A stretch of 64,000 bases of DNA from CAVVUC01 sp963751395 (GTDB taxonomy: Bacteria > Verrucomicrobiota > Verrucomicrobiia > Chthoniobacterales > Chthoniobacteraceae), in assembly GCA_963751395.1 (NCBI GenBank), contig CAVVUC010000002.1:310001-374000 (forward strand), in the 5' to 3' direction. Position 1 is the stretch's first letter; each line of letters begins with the position of its first letter. The notes under the pieces were generated by a model. The model was not told the DNA's origin. It saw nothing but the letters and a program-made list of their open reading frames with translations, and searched no databases. The translations under genes were made by a program, and so were the position numbers. Positions 36,307 through 44,306 of the stretch are shown here, piece after piece.

Positions 36307-38102
36307 ATGAGCGAGCCGGTGCCGCTGACGATCCCGCTTACCGTCAAAGCGTTGGCCGAGTTGTTGGTCCACGTCTGCGCGGCTCCCAGGGCCACCCGCG
36401 AACCGATGGCGCTCGCAGGCACTCCGGCATCGACCGTGATGCCTCCGGAACCAGTGGTGAGCGTATAGCTATCGGCATTCACTCCCAGCCCGTTGGCGGT
36501 GTCCGAAACGGTCAGGCTCTTGATCGACGTGTTGGCTCCCAAAACGAGCGCCGTGGGAGCAACCGCCGGAGACGAACCGGAAACGATCACATCCGTGCCC
36601 GCTCCGGGGACCAGCGCCTGAACCGGACCGCCCGCCGTCGCCAACCAGTTGCTGTTCGAGGTGCCATCCGAAAGCGCCCAGACATTCGTGCCGCCAGTCA
36701 GACCGCCGAGCCAGTAAGCGGTGGTCAATGGCGTCGCGGCCGTAATGGCCACATCAAGCTTGGTCGCAGTCCTCGAAAGAGCGCCAACCGTGAAATCGTT
36801 GTTGTTGAAAACGTTGCCCAACGTCGGAGCCGTCGCCGGGTTCAGCGAACTTCCCAACCCGCCGCTAACGAGCGTGTAAATGCCCGTGACCGCTGTCGTG
36901 CCGAGCGCCTTGTAGATGTTCACCGAATGGGCGGCGTTGGTGATGCGAGCCGTGCCGGTGACCTTGATGGTCGCGCTGGTCCCGGAGGAACCGATCGAGC
37001 CGCCAATTGCCGTGGTGGCGCTTCCGGTGACGTTGAGATTCCCGCCAATGGCCAGGGGTTGGTCCGTCCTTGCCACATAGTCGAGCGAGGCATTTGCCGA
37101 GACCGACACACTGCCCGTCCCCAATCCGTTGGCATTCGTGACGATGAGCTTTCCGCCGTTTACCGATGTTGCGCCGGTGTAGTTGTTCGACCCGGAAAAG
37201 GTCCAGGTGCCGGAATCGAGCTTATCGACATTACCCACGACGGCGGACGTGATGTTCTTGGCGAATTCACCCGTCCCCGCGCCGCGGAGTGTCAGGGTGC
37301 GGCCGGCGCTGCCGGTCATGGGACTGCCGGAGATGGTCAGGTTTCCTGCGGACGAAGTGAAGTTCAACCGCGTCCCGTTTGCCTGCACGGTGATGGGGCC
37401 GGAGATGGTGTTGTTGCCGGACACGTTGTTGATCGCCGAGTAGGTAAAACCCTGGCGCCCCTGAAGCGTAATGGAGTTGGAAAGCACAATGCCGCCAGTT
37501 AGGTCGATGCGTCCCGTTTGGTAGCCTCCGCCGATGAAAATCGTGCTGCTCCCGGCTGCCTTGCTGTTACTGAACTGGATGATGCCATCGCTCACCAATG
37601 CAGTGCTCGTGCCCGTGGTTCCAGGCAGCGTGATGGTCCCACCAATCGAGTTTGCATTGGAAAGAACCAAAGTGCCTGCGGATTTTTTCGTGAATCCAGC
37701 CGAACCCGCAACGACCGAGGAGATTTGGGCGGTGACCCCGGAGCCTGCGGTGATTGCGGGTGCGGTCCCGTCGAGCGTCAGGGTGTTGTTCTGGATGAGA
37801 TAGCCGGTGGTATTGAAAGTCAGCTCGTTGGCGGTGACAACGCCGCTGGCGATCGAGACGGTTCCGGCCGTACCGCTAAAGACGGCGTCGTCATTGGTCG
37901 TCGAAGAGGAAGGCCACGTCGTGCCGAAGCCCGTCCAGTTCGCGGTCGTCGTGTCCCAATTGTTATCGACTCCCGTTGCGCCGCCCGTGGCGCTTCCGTT
38001 CCACGTGTACGTATTGGCCAGGGCATTCCCGGCAAAGCTGAGCGAGAGCAGAAAAACTGCGGCAATCGGAATCCATTTTGAAGTTGTTAGATTTGTTTTC
38101 AT
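36303..38102 (-). CDS. Autotransporter-associated beta-strand protein, cut by the intron
   Basis: 599 residues remain. A signal peptide (MKTNLTTSKWIPIAAVFLLS) is followed by TYTWNGSATGGATGVDNNWD and many beta-strand repeats (FSGSNNYTGATSVNGGKLIV, LVLSNANSIGGTI) of the autotransporter-associated type common in Verrucomicrobiota. No autotransporter barrel or PEP-CTERM tail is present. The frame ends in LM-stop made by intron bases 36303-36306, so host-derived coding ends at 36307. Sequence left of the intron does not continue the gene recognisably. It was probably a surface protein and is now truncated. Confidence 0.8.
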   Translation of the reverse strand: MKTNLTTSKWIPIAAVFLLSLSFAGNALANTYTWNGSATGGATGVDNNWDTTTANWTGFGTTWPSSSTTNDDAVFSGTAGTVSIASGVVTANELTFNTTGYLIQNNTLTLDGTAPAITAGSGVTAQISSVVAGSAGFTKKSAGTLVLSNANSIGGTITLPGTTGTSTALVSDGIIQFSNSKAAGSSTIFIGGGYQTGRIDLTGGIVLSNSITLQGRQGFTYSAINNVSGNNTISGPITVQANGTRLNFTSSAGNLTISGSPMTGSAGRTLTLRGAGTGEFAKNITSAVVGNVDKLDSGTWTFSGSNNYTGATSVNGGKLIVTNANGLGTGSVSVSANASLDYVARTDQPLAIGGNLNVTGSATTAIGGSIGSSGTSATIKVTGTARITNAAHSVNIYKALGTTAVTGIYTLVSGGLGSSLNPATAPTLGNVFNNNDFTVGALSRTATKLDVAITAATPLTTAYWLGGLTGGTNVWALSDGTSNSNWLATAGGPVQALVPGAGTDVIVSGSSPAVAPTALVLGANTSIKSLTVSDTANGLGVNADSYTLTTGSGGITVDAGVPASAIGSRVALGAAQTWTNNSANALTVSGIVSGTGSLM

Positions 38103-38216
38103 GGTTGGTTTTCTATTCAGAGGTTTGTTTTCTGTTCATTTTTGAAAATTGCGCGTTGCAGCCGGGGGCTGCGACCCGGTTCCGGCCTCGCAGAGGCCGG
38201 CTGCAACTGGCTGCAG

Positions 38217-38530
38217 CTAACCGCCCACGATGATGCTCACCGGCTTGCTCCAGAGGCCGTTTTGGGCTTTGCCGACTCGGTAGATGGCTTTGCAGGCCCA
38301 TTTCACCGGCGCGGCGGCGGCGGCGGTCTCGACGCAGAGCCGGGCGTGGTGTCGAAGGCGAGCGGGATGAAGCCTTTGCCGTCGCCGCAATCGACTTCCA
38401 ATTCGATCTGGTCGAGCCAGGCGCTGTTGCCGCCCCAGTCCCAGCCGACTTCCACGCGGTTGCCGCTGAGGTTGGCGTCGATGACGGGCTGGATGGCGGT
38501 GAGGTCGGGCGCGCTTTGCTGCGGGCCTTA
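38217..38530 (-). pseudogene. 3' remnant of an unknown gene
   Basis: On the minus strand 38530 to about 38350 reads APDLTAIQPVIDANLSGNRV and continues WGGNSAWLDQIELEVDCGDG; after a -1 shift near 38343 it continues CKAIYRVGKAQNGLWSKPVS to TAG at 38217. Codon bias and residue mix look like a real coding tail. The 5' part is missing and a 7-bp repeat array begins exactly at the break. I do not recognise the family. Confidence 0.5.
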
Positions 38531-38532
38531 TT

Positions 38533-38682
38533 AGCCGTGTGCCGTGTGCCGTGTGCCGTGTGCCGTGTGCCGTGTGCCGTGTGCCGTGTGCCGTGTGCCG
38601 TGTGCCGTGTGCCGTGTGCCGTGTGCCGTGTGCCGTGTGCCGTGTGCCGTGTGCCGTGTGCCGTGTGCCGTGTGCCGTGTGC
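38533..38682. repeat. About 21 tandem copies of GCCGTGT
   Basis: A near-perfect array of the heptamer GCCGTGT, roughly 150 bases. Any frame through it gives a 7-residue protein repeat (such as CRVPCAV or HGTRHTA), so the apparent reading frames across it are by-products. It abuts a broken gene end. Confidence 0.95.
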
Positions 38683-39363
38683 TCTCATGGAATGCCGTTG
38701 CTTTGTGGCAGTCTAATAAAAAGGACTTATAGAGTCAAGAATTTATTTTCTAATTTCAAAAACAATCGTTTTTGCGGGAAACTGCAAAGGCGGCTGAAGG
38801 TGACACAGGTTGTAAACGCGAAGGCTCCGGGTTTTCGTTTTCGAGCTGGCAACCGCCTCAACACTCGCCTTCGAGCCGGTGACTGACTTTTCCGAATCGG
38901 ATTCAATTCGCGTTTCCGCCGCATTCCAACAAAAGCGCACTGCTTGAACTGCGCACTTACGGCGTGTCGGAAAATCGAGAAAAGTCAGCGTGAAAAACCA
39001 GTCAACGAGCGCCGGGGGAATTCAGTTTGCCGCCATACGTTCGGAGGGATGGAAAGCGGAAACTCGAAGTGATCTGCTTCGGCGGTTTTGGTCGTCTTGA
39101 GAGCGCCGCAGTGGCGGGACTTTGCCCGCACTGAACGTGCCTTCTAATAGGTCATGCGTATCACTTCTGAGCTGCTGTCGAATTTCGCCAGTACGATTTT
39201 TGAAATCCGTCGAAAGCCTCCCGCCACTTGCGCTTGCCGGTGCCAGTGGGATATGAGAACTTTTTCACAGGATGATTTCCGCGATCCGGCGGGAGCGGCG
39301 CCAGCGCGGGCCGCCTCGTTGAAGAAACCCGTGCCAACCCAAGACAAACCAGCGAACAACAAA
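38683..39363. other. Long intergenic region before the DUF4160 gene
   Basis: About 680 bases. The left third is AT-richer than its surroundings. A short hairpin (GTGGCGGGACTTTGCCCGCAC) lies near 39110. No tRNA or credible gene was seen; in-frame residues upstream of 39364 do not look like protein. Confidence 0.5.
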
Positions 39364-39624
39364 ATGCCTGAAATCAGCAAATTCTACGGGGTGCGGGTCA
39401 CGATGAACTACGACGACCATCTTCCTCCCCACTTTCACGCGCAATATGCCGGGCACAAGGCGCTCATCGTCATCGCCAGCGGCGACGTTTACGAAGGCTG
39501 GCTGCCAGTCTGCGCGCTCGCGATGGTGCGCGAGTGGCGCGAGCTTCATCAGGCCGAACTGGAAGAAAACTGGAGACTGCGGGAGCAGATGCAGCCTCTC
39601 AAAAGAATCGAGGGATTGAAATGA
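39364..39624 (+). CDS. DUF4160 protein
   Basis: An 86-residue protein with the DUF4160 signature MPEISKFYGVRVTMNYDDHL and PPHFHAQYAGHKALI, followed by WRELHQAELEENW. DUF4160 genes are usually paired with DUF2442 genes, as here. The stop overlaps the next start in ATGA (39621-39624). Function is not established; a toxin-antitoxin-like role has been proposed for such pairs and remains a hypothesis. The ATG at 39364 begins the conserved part. Confidence 0.85.
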   Translation: MPEISKFYGVRVTMNYDDHLPPHFHAQYAGHKALIVIASGDVYEGWLPVCALAMVREWRELHQAELEENWRLREQMQPLKRIEGLK

Positions 39625-39917
39625 GAACAAACCTGAAATCCATCCGCTTCAACGGCGATTTTCGCATCGCCTTCACGTACGACGACGGCCTCGTCTCCGA
39701 GCTTGATTTCACCAGCTACGCCGACAGTCCGCGCGGCCCGGTGATGGAGCCGCTCGCCGAGGAACAATTTTTCGCGCAGGCGTTCATCGACCACGGCGTT
39801 GTGACGTGGCCGAACGGATTCGACATCTGCCCGGACGTGCTCCGCTTCTGGTGCGAGCAAGGCCGTGTCTGTTCACAGGAGGAAACCAATGCGCACTTCG
39901 CTTTCGCAAACGACTAG
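39621..39917 (+). CDS. DUF2442 protein
   Basis: A 98-residue protein: MRTNLKSIRFNGDFRIAFTY, DDGLVSELDFTSY, and VTWPNGFDICPDVLRFW, which are the DUF2442 landmarks. It is coupled to the DUF4160 gene by a 4-base overlap. The acidic end QEETNAHFAFAND is typical. The biochemical role is unknown. Confidence 0.85.
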   Translation: MRTNLKSIRFNGDFRIAFTYDDGLVSELDFTSYADSPRGPVMEPLAEEQFFAQAFIDHGVVTWPNGFDICPDVLRFWCEQGRVCSQEETNAHFAFAND

Positions 39918-39983
39918 GACCGCCGCGGGCTGGCGCATGATCCTCTCGCGGGCTTTTTAGCGCGGCATCGAGTGCGGGTTCAT

Positions 39984-40110
39984 TCATTCTTCGTTCAGGT
40001 CGGTATCCCAGCGCACCTGATCGTTGCTGGCCGGGTCGTCGTCGGGTCCGTAGGACAGAGTGGCTTTGCAGCGCGGGCCGCTGCAAGCCTGGGTGGGATC
40101 GACGGCACAG
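39984..40110 (-). pseudogene. Possible C-terminal remnant downstream of gdhA
   Basis: The minus strand reads AVDPTQACSGPRCKATLSYG, then DDDPASNDQVRWDTDLNEE and stop at 39984. It looks protein-like but has no start; a palindrome CACAGGTT/AACCTGTG stands at its 5' edge (about 40108-40127). It may be the end of a gene cut by that repeat. No family recognised. Confidence 0.3.
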
Positions 40111-40136
40111 GTTAAAAACCTGTGTCACTTTCCGGG

Positions 40137-41414
40137 CTACGGGAACAACCCGCGCGCGGTTTTCGCCGCGAGAACGCGCTCGACCCCGATGGCCATTGCG
40201 GCGGTGCGATGCGGGATTTTCGCGTTGCGTGCGCGTTTGATCATGGCGGTGAACGCCTGCTCGAGAATGCGGAAGAGCTTGTCGGCGATCTCGGTTTCGT
40301 TCCAGAAAAACTGCTGCACGTCCTGCACCCACTCGAAATAGGAAACGATGACGCCGCCCGCGTTGCACAGGATGTCGGGGATGACGAAAATGTCCTGCCA
40401 GCGTTCGGCGAGGATTTTGTCGGCGTCGGGCGTGGTCGGGCCGTTGGCGGCCTCGGCGAGGATTCGGCATTGGAGCTTCCCGGCGTTGTGCGCCGTGATC
40501 ACGCTTTCGAGCGCGGCTGGCACGAGCACATCGCATTTTAGCGTGAGCATTTCCTCCGGATCGATCCGCCCGGCTCCGCCGAATCCATCGAGGTCTCCGT
40601 GCTGCTGTGCGTGACGATGCGCGGCGGCGACGTCGATTCCGTCCGCGTTGAAAAACGCGCCGGTCGCATCGCTGATGCCGATGACTCTTGTCCCGCTCTT
40701 GAAAGCCAGCGACAGAGCGACAACGCTCCCGACATTTCCGAAACCCTGGATTACCGCCGTCGCTTGATCGGCGCGCATTTTGAGGACGTTCATCGCCCGC
40801 TCGATGAGATAGACAACGCCGCGCCCCGTGGCTTCGCGCCGTCCGTGTGTGCCGCCGATCGACACGGGTTTGCCGGTCACGATCTCCGGGACCGCGCACC
40901 CGTTGTGGACGGAATAGGTGTCCATGAACCACGCCATGACCTGCTCGTTCGTTCCCATGTCCGGCCCCATGATGTCGATGCGCGGACCGACAAAAGGAAT
41001 CATCTCCTGCATGTATCGCCGCGACACGGACTCCAATTCGCGGTGCGAGAGTTTTCTTGGATCGAGCGCAATGCCGCCCTTCGCGCCGCCATAGGGCAGA
41101 CCGGTGAGCGCGCATTTCCAGCTCATCCACATCGAGAGCGCCGCGACCTCGCCGAGCGTGACGGAGGGATGAAATCGGGTGCCGCCTTTGGTCGGGCCGA
41201 ATGCAAGGTGATGCTGCACGCGGTAGCCTTCAAAGACCCGCACGCTCCCGTCGTCCATCCGCACGGGCAGGGCGACCGCGATGGCGCGCTTTGGATAAAC
41301 GAGCCGCTGGCGAATGCTGCTGTCGAGGTTCAGGTAATCGGCTATGGCGGCGAACTGCTCGCAGGCCATGTCAAAGGTCGGATCGGAGTAAATGTGCGTC
41401 GAGAATTCGGACAT
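40137..41414 (-). CDS. gdhA: Glutamate dehydrogenase (Glu/Leu/Phe/Val dehydrogenase family)
   Basis: A 425-residue enzyme that interconverts glutamate with 2-oxoglutarate and ammonia. Markers are GPTKGGTRFHP, the catalytic Lys region LPYGGAKGGIALDPRKLS, PDMGTNEQVMAW, and the NAD(P)-binding AVIQGFGNVGSVVA. Downstream AEAANGPTTPDAD and IPDILCNAGGVIVSYFEW are family-typical. The ATG at 41414 (MSEFSTHIYS) is preferred to the longer frame. It lies 10 bases after murJ on the same strand. Confidence 0.93.
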   Translation of the reverse strand: MSEFSTHIYSDPTFDMACEQFAAIADYLNLDSSIRQRLVYPKRAIAVALPVRMDDGSVRVFEGYRVQHHLAFGPTKGGTRFHPSVTLGEVAALSMWMSWKCALTGLPYGGAKGGIALDPRKLSHRELESVSRRYMQEMIPFVGPRIDIMGPDMGTNEQVMAWFMDTYSVHNGCAVPEIVTGKPVSIGGTHGRREATGRGVVYLIERAMNVLKMRADQATAVIQGFGNVGSVVALSLAFKSGTRVIGISDATGAFFNADGIDVAAAHRHAQQHGDLDGFGGAGRIDPEEMLTLKCDVLVPAALESVITAHNAGKLQCRILAEAANGPTTPDADKILAERWQDIFVIPDILCNAGGVIVSYFEWVQDVQQFFWNETEIADKLFRILEQAFTAMIKRARNAKIPHRTAAMAIGVERVLAAKTARGLFP

Positions 41415-41424
41415 AAGTCTGAGT

Positions 41425-43017
41425 CTATTTTCGGGCGAACCGGCGCGCAACCATTCGGCTCACGTCCTGGACTTCGTCGATCTTCAGCAGCAGCGCGGTT
41501 CCGAAAAAGAGCGAAGTGCCAACGCCGATGGTCAGCAGGAGCGCGAGGGCTTTTGGCACGAACCGCATCTGGGAAAGGTCATGGAACAAATACATTTGCG
41601 CGCCGAAGCAGACGAGCGCAAGAACTCCGCTGGCGATGGCGAGTTTGGCGAGAGCGGCTGCCATCGTGCGCGTCTCCAGACCGCGCACATGCCGGCGCAT
41701 CAGGAAATAAAGGATCGCGAAATTGATCGTTGCAACCAGGCCGGTCGAGAGCGCGAGGCCGCGATGCGCGAGCTTGAGTTGAAAGGTGAAAATCCAGTTG
41801 AGCAGCAGGTTCATCCCGATCGACACGAAACTGACCATCATCGGGGTCTTGCGCCGGTCGATCGCGTAGAAGGCGGGCGTCAGCACCTTCAACGCGGAGT
41901 AAGCCGCGAGGCCGATCGCATAGTATTGCAACGCCAGCGCCGTCTGCTCCGTCATTGTCGCGGTGAACCGTCCGTGCTCGTAGATCACGCTGATGATCGG
42001 ACGCGCGAGCATCATCAACCCGACCGTCGAAGGGATGGTGAGCAGCAGCGCGAGGCGCATTCCGCGTGCAAGGATCGAGCGGAATTCGTCGGTGTTGCCG
42101 AGCGCCGCGCTTTTGGCCACGAGCGGCAGAGTGACCGTGCCGATCGCGACGCCGAAGATGCCGAGCGGCAACTGCATCAGGCGAAAAGCGATGCTCAGCC
42201 AGGCCACGGAGCCGTGCTCGAGATACGACGCGAACATGCTGTTCACGAGCACGTTCACCTGGACTGCGCTCGCGGCGATCACTGCCGGGGCCATGAGGGT
42301 GAGCACGGTGCGCACGCCCGGGTCGCGCCATTCAAAATCCAGGACGAAACGATAGCCAGCATGTCGCAGCGAAGGGAGTTGCACGACCAGTTGCAGGAAG
42401 CCGCCCACCAGCGTGCCGATTGCAAGGCCGATCAATGCCCGCTGGCCAAAGTGCGGATCGAACCACCAGCCAAACGCGACACCGGCTATGATCGAGCCGA
42501 TGTTGAAAAAGCTCGAAGCCATCGCCGGCATCCCGAAGACGTGCTTGGCGTTGAGCATTCCCATCACCAATGCCGCGAGTGAAACCATGAGGATGAAGGG
42601 GAACATGATCCGCGTGAGCAGGATCGTCATTTCGGCGTCCTCGGCCGCGAAGCCGGGCGCGATCAATCCGATGAGCTGGTCCGCAAACGCGATTCCGAGA
42701 AGCGTGATGCCGCTCATGAAGATCGCGGTCAGCGTCGCCATTTTGCTCGCAAGCGCCCAGGCCGATGCATCGCCTTCGGTTGCGATCTTCTTCGAAAAGG
42801 TCGTCACGAACGCCGTCGAGAGAGCGCCCTCGGCGAACAGATCGCGGAGCAGATTCGGAACACGAAACGCGATCAGGAACACGTCGAGATTCCGTCCCGC
42901 GCCGAACAACCCGGCAAATACCTGCTCGCGGATCAGGCCAAGCACGCGGCTGCACATCACGGCGATGCCGACGACGCCGGCGGCCTTGGTGCTCAGTTTG
43001 CGGGCGGATTCAGACAT
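41425..43017 (-). CDS. murJ: Lipid II flippase MurJ
   Basis: A 530-residue MOP-family membrane protein with about 14 helices. It starts MSESARKLSTKAAGVVGIAV and has the MurJ landmarks SRVLGLIREQVFAGLFG, FLIAFRVPNLLRDLFAEGAL and RLMQLPLGIFGVAIGTVTLP. MurJ flips lipid II across the inner membrane for peptidoglycan synthesis. The start at 43017 is chosen because the upstream residues come from 7-bp repeat sequence. It is followed by gdhA after 10 bases. Confidence 0.93.
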   Translation of the reverse strand: MSESARKLSTKAAGVVGIAVMCSRVLGLIREQVFAGLFGAGRNLDVFLIAFRVPNLLRDLFAEGALSTAFVTTFSKKIATEGDASAWALASKMATLTAIFMSGITLLGIAFADQLIGLIAPGFAAEDAEMTILLTRIMFPFILMVSLAALVMGMLNAKHVFGMPAMASSFFNIGSIIAGVAFGWWFDPHFGQRALIGLAIGTLVGGFLQLVVQLPSLRHAGYRFVLDFEWRDPGVRTVLTLMAPAVIAASAVQVNVLVNSMFASYLEHGSVAWLSIAFRLMQLPLGIFGVAIGTVTLPLVAKSAALGNTDEFRSILARGMRLALLLTIPSTVGLMMLARPIISVIYEHGRFTATMTEQTALALQYYAIGLAAYSALKVLTPAFYAIDRRKTPMMVSFVSIGMNLLLNWIFTFQLKLAHRGLALSTGLVATINFAILYFLMRRHVRGLETRTMAAALAKLAIASGVLALVCFGAQMYLFHDLSQMRFVPKALALLLTIGVGTSLFFGTALLLKIDEVQDVSRMVARRFARK

Positions 43018-43021
43018 TGGA

Positions 43022-43160
43022 GGTGAATGACGAATGCGGGGGAAATGACGAATGACGAATGACGAATGGCGAAACAATGACGAAGCCGGAAGCCCGAACA
43101 GAACCGTTGCGAGCGGGCGCATTTCTCGTCATTCGGATTTTGGACTTCCTTCGGATTTCG
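43022..43160. repeat. Opposed 7-bp arrays between tsaC and murJ
   Basis: ATGACGA-type heptamers (about 43025-43071, one interruption) face CGTCATT-type heptamers (about 43123-43167) and can pair. The second array reaches into the last codons of tsaC, which therefore ends KAAAGNDE. Confidence 0.75.
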
Positions 43161-44243
43161 TCATTCGTCATTTCCTGCCGCCGCTTTTCTTAGTCGATCC
43201 ATGATCGCCAGTCCAAGACCAACTTCCGGCACCGGTTCGGCAACGATGAGATCGAGGCCGGCTTCATCGAGACGGCGCATCGCCGCGAAGAGTCGCGTGG
43301 CGGCCTCGCGCAAATCGTGGCCGGGACTTAGCAGTTCGACGGCGGCAAATCGCGCAAGATCAGCGGGTGGATTCCAAGCCAGCAAGCCGACTCTCAAGTT
43401 GGCGCAATCTGAAATCTGCTGCAACGGATGCGCAGCAACGGCCAGGCTTTCAAATCTGAAATCTGCAATCCGCAGCCGCGTGCGCGGCGCGTAGTGGCTT
43501 GCGAGCTGGCCCGGCGCCTCGGGTTTGCCGTTCTTCTCCGTGAACAGCCTGCCGCAAAACGAATCAATCTCTTCCTGGTTCAGCGGCCGATGCCCGGTGC
43601 GGCGCCATTCGATCCACGTTTCCACCAATTGCTCCGCAGTGACCGGGCCGCTGCGGAGGATCCGAATTTGCCCTCCCTCGACCGCGACGATGGTGGATTC
43701 CAAGCCGAAGCTCGTCGCGCCGCCATCGACGATGAGCGGAATGCGACCGCCAAGCTCGGCGACGACGTGCTCTGCAGCCGTCGGGCTGATGCGGCCAAAG
43801 CGGTTTGCGCTCGGCGCCGCGAGTGGTTTGCCGAACTGGGCGCAGACTTCACGAAAAATCGGATGCGCGCTCATTCGCACGGCGACCGTCGGCAGCCCGG
43901 AGGTCACGAGATCGGGGACGATTGCGCGGCGCGGAAGGACGAACGTGAGCGGCCCCGGCCAGAATTTCGCCGCAAGTTTTTCCGCAAGCGGATCGCGGTC
44001 CTGCGTCAGCCGGTCGAGCCAATCGAGCGACGGCAGATGCACGATGAGGGGATCGAAAAAAGGACGCTCTTTTGCCTCGAAAATCTTCGCCACAGCCTCC
44101 GCGTTCGTCGCATCGGCGGCGAGTCCGTAAACCGTTTCCGTCGGCAGCGCGACAAGCTCGCCGCGCGCCAGCAAGCCGACGGCTTTCGCCACCGCCTCCC
44201 GGCGGGCACTGTCGGTGTCGGTTTTGCAGAACTCGGTGGTCAT
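43161..44243 (-). CDS. tsaC: L-threonylcarbamoyladenylate synthase (Sua5/YrdC type)
   Basis: The first enzyme of the t6A tRNA modification. The YrdC domain (residues about 15-205) has LPTETVYGLAADATN, KERPFFDPLIVHL, KFWPGPLTFVLPR, VAVRMSAHPIF and APSANRFGRISPT. A Sua5 C-terminal domain follows (GQLASHYAPRTRLRI ... VGLLAW). Residues about 256-280, in the inter-domain linker, are encoded by heptamer repeats (AAATCTG) read as RIADFRFES and LQQISDCA. The gene ends inside another 7-bp array. The full length is 360 residues. Confidence 0.9.
   Translation of the reverse strand: MTTEFCKTDTDSARREAVAKAVGLLARGELVALPTETVYGLAADATNAEAVAKIFEAKERPFFDPLIVHLPSLDWLDRLTQDRDPLAEKLAAKFWPGPLTFVLPRRAIVPDLVTSGLPTVAVRMSAHPIFREVCAQFGKPLAAPSANRFGRISPTAAEHVVAELGGRIPLIVDGGATSFGLESTIVAVEGGQIRILRSGPVTAEQLVETWIEWRRTGHRPLNQEEIDSFCGRLFTEKNGKPEAPGQLASHYAPRTRLRIADFRFESLAVAAHPLQQISDCANLRVGLLAWNPPADLARFAAVELLSPGHDLREAATRLFAAMRRLDEAGLDLIVAEPVPEVGLGLAIMDRLRKAAAGNDE
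43404..43475. repeat. 7-bp repeats AAATCTG inside tsaC
   Basis: CAATCTG-AAATCTG (43404-43418) and AAATCTG-AAATCTG-CAATCCG (43452-43472) lie in the same gene, both read through in frame in the linker between YrdC and Sua5 domains. Confidence 0.75.
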
Positions 44244-44306
44244 GGTCGCAACGGGACGCGGAGCGTATAAGACGCGGGGCGGCGTGTCAGCAAGGTTGTG
44301 TAATCC

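Noticed and set aside
38533..38682. CRISPR array
   Set aside because: Units are 7 bp and contiguous, with no spacers and no cas genes.
38516..38886. Cysteine/proline-rich or His/Thr-rich protein repeats across the GCCGTGT array
   Set aside because: Any frame through a 7-bp tandem array is open and gives a 7-residue repeat; there is no ribosome site or family.
39784..41130. Arg/His-rich minus-strand frame across gdhA
   Set aside because: Shifted reading of the gdhA strand; residue mix is typical of out-of-frame GC-rich DNA.
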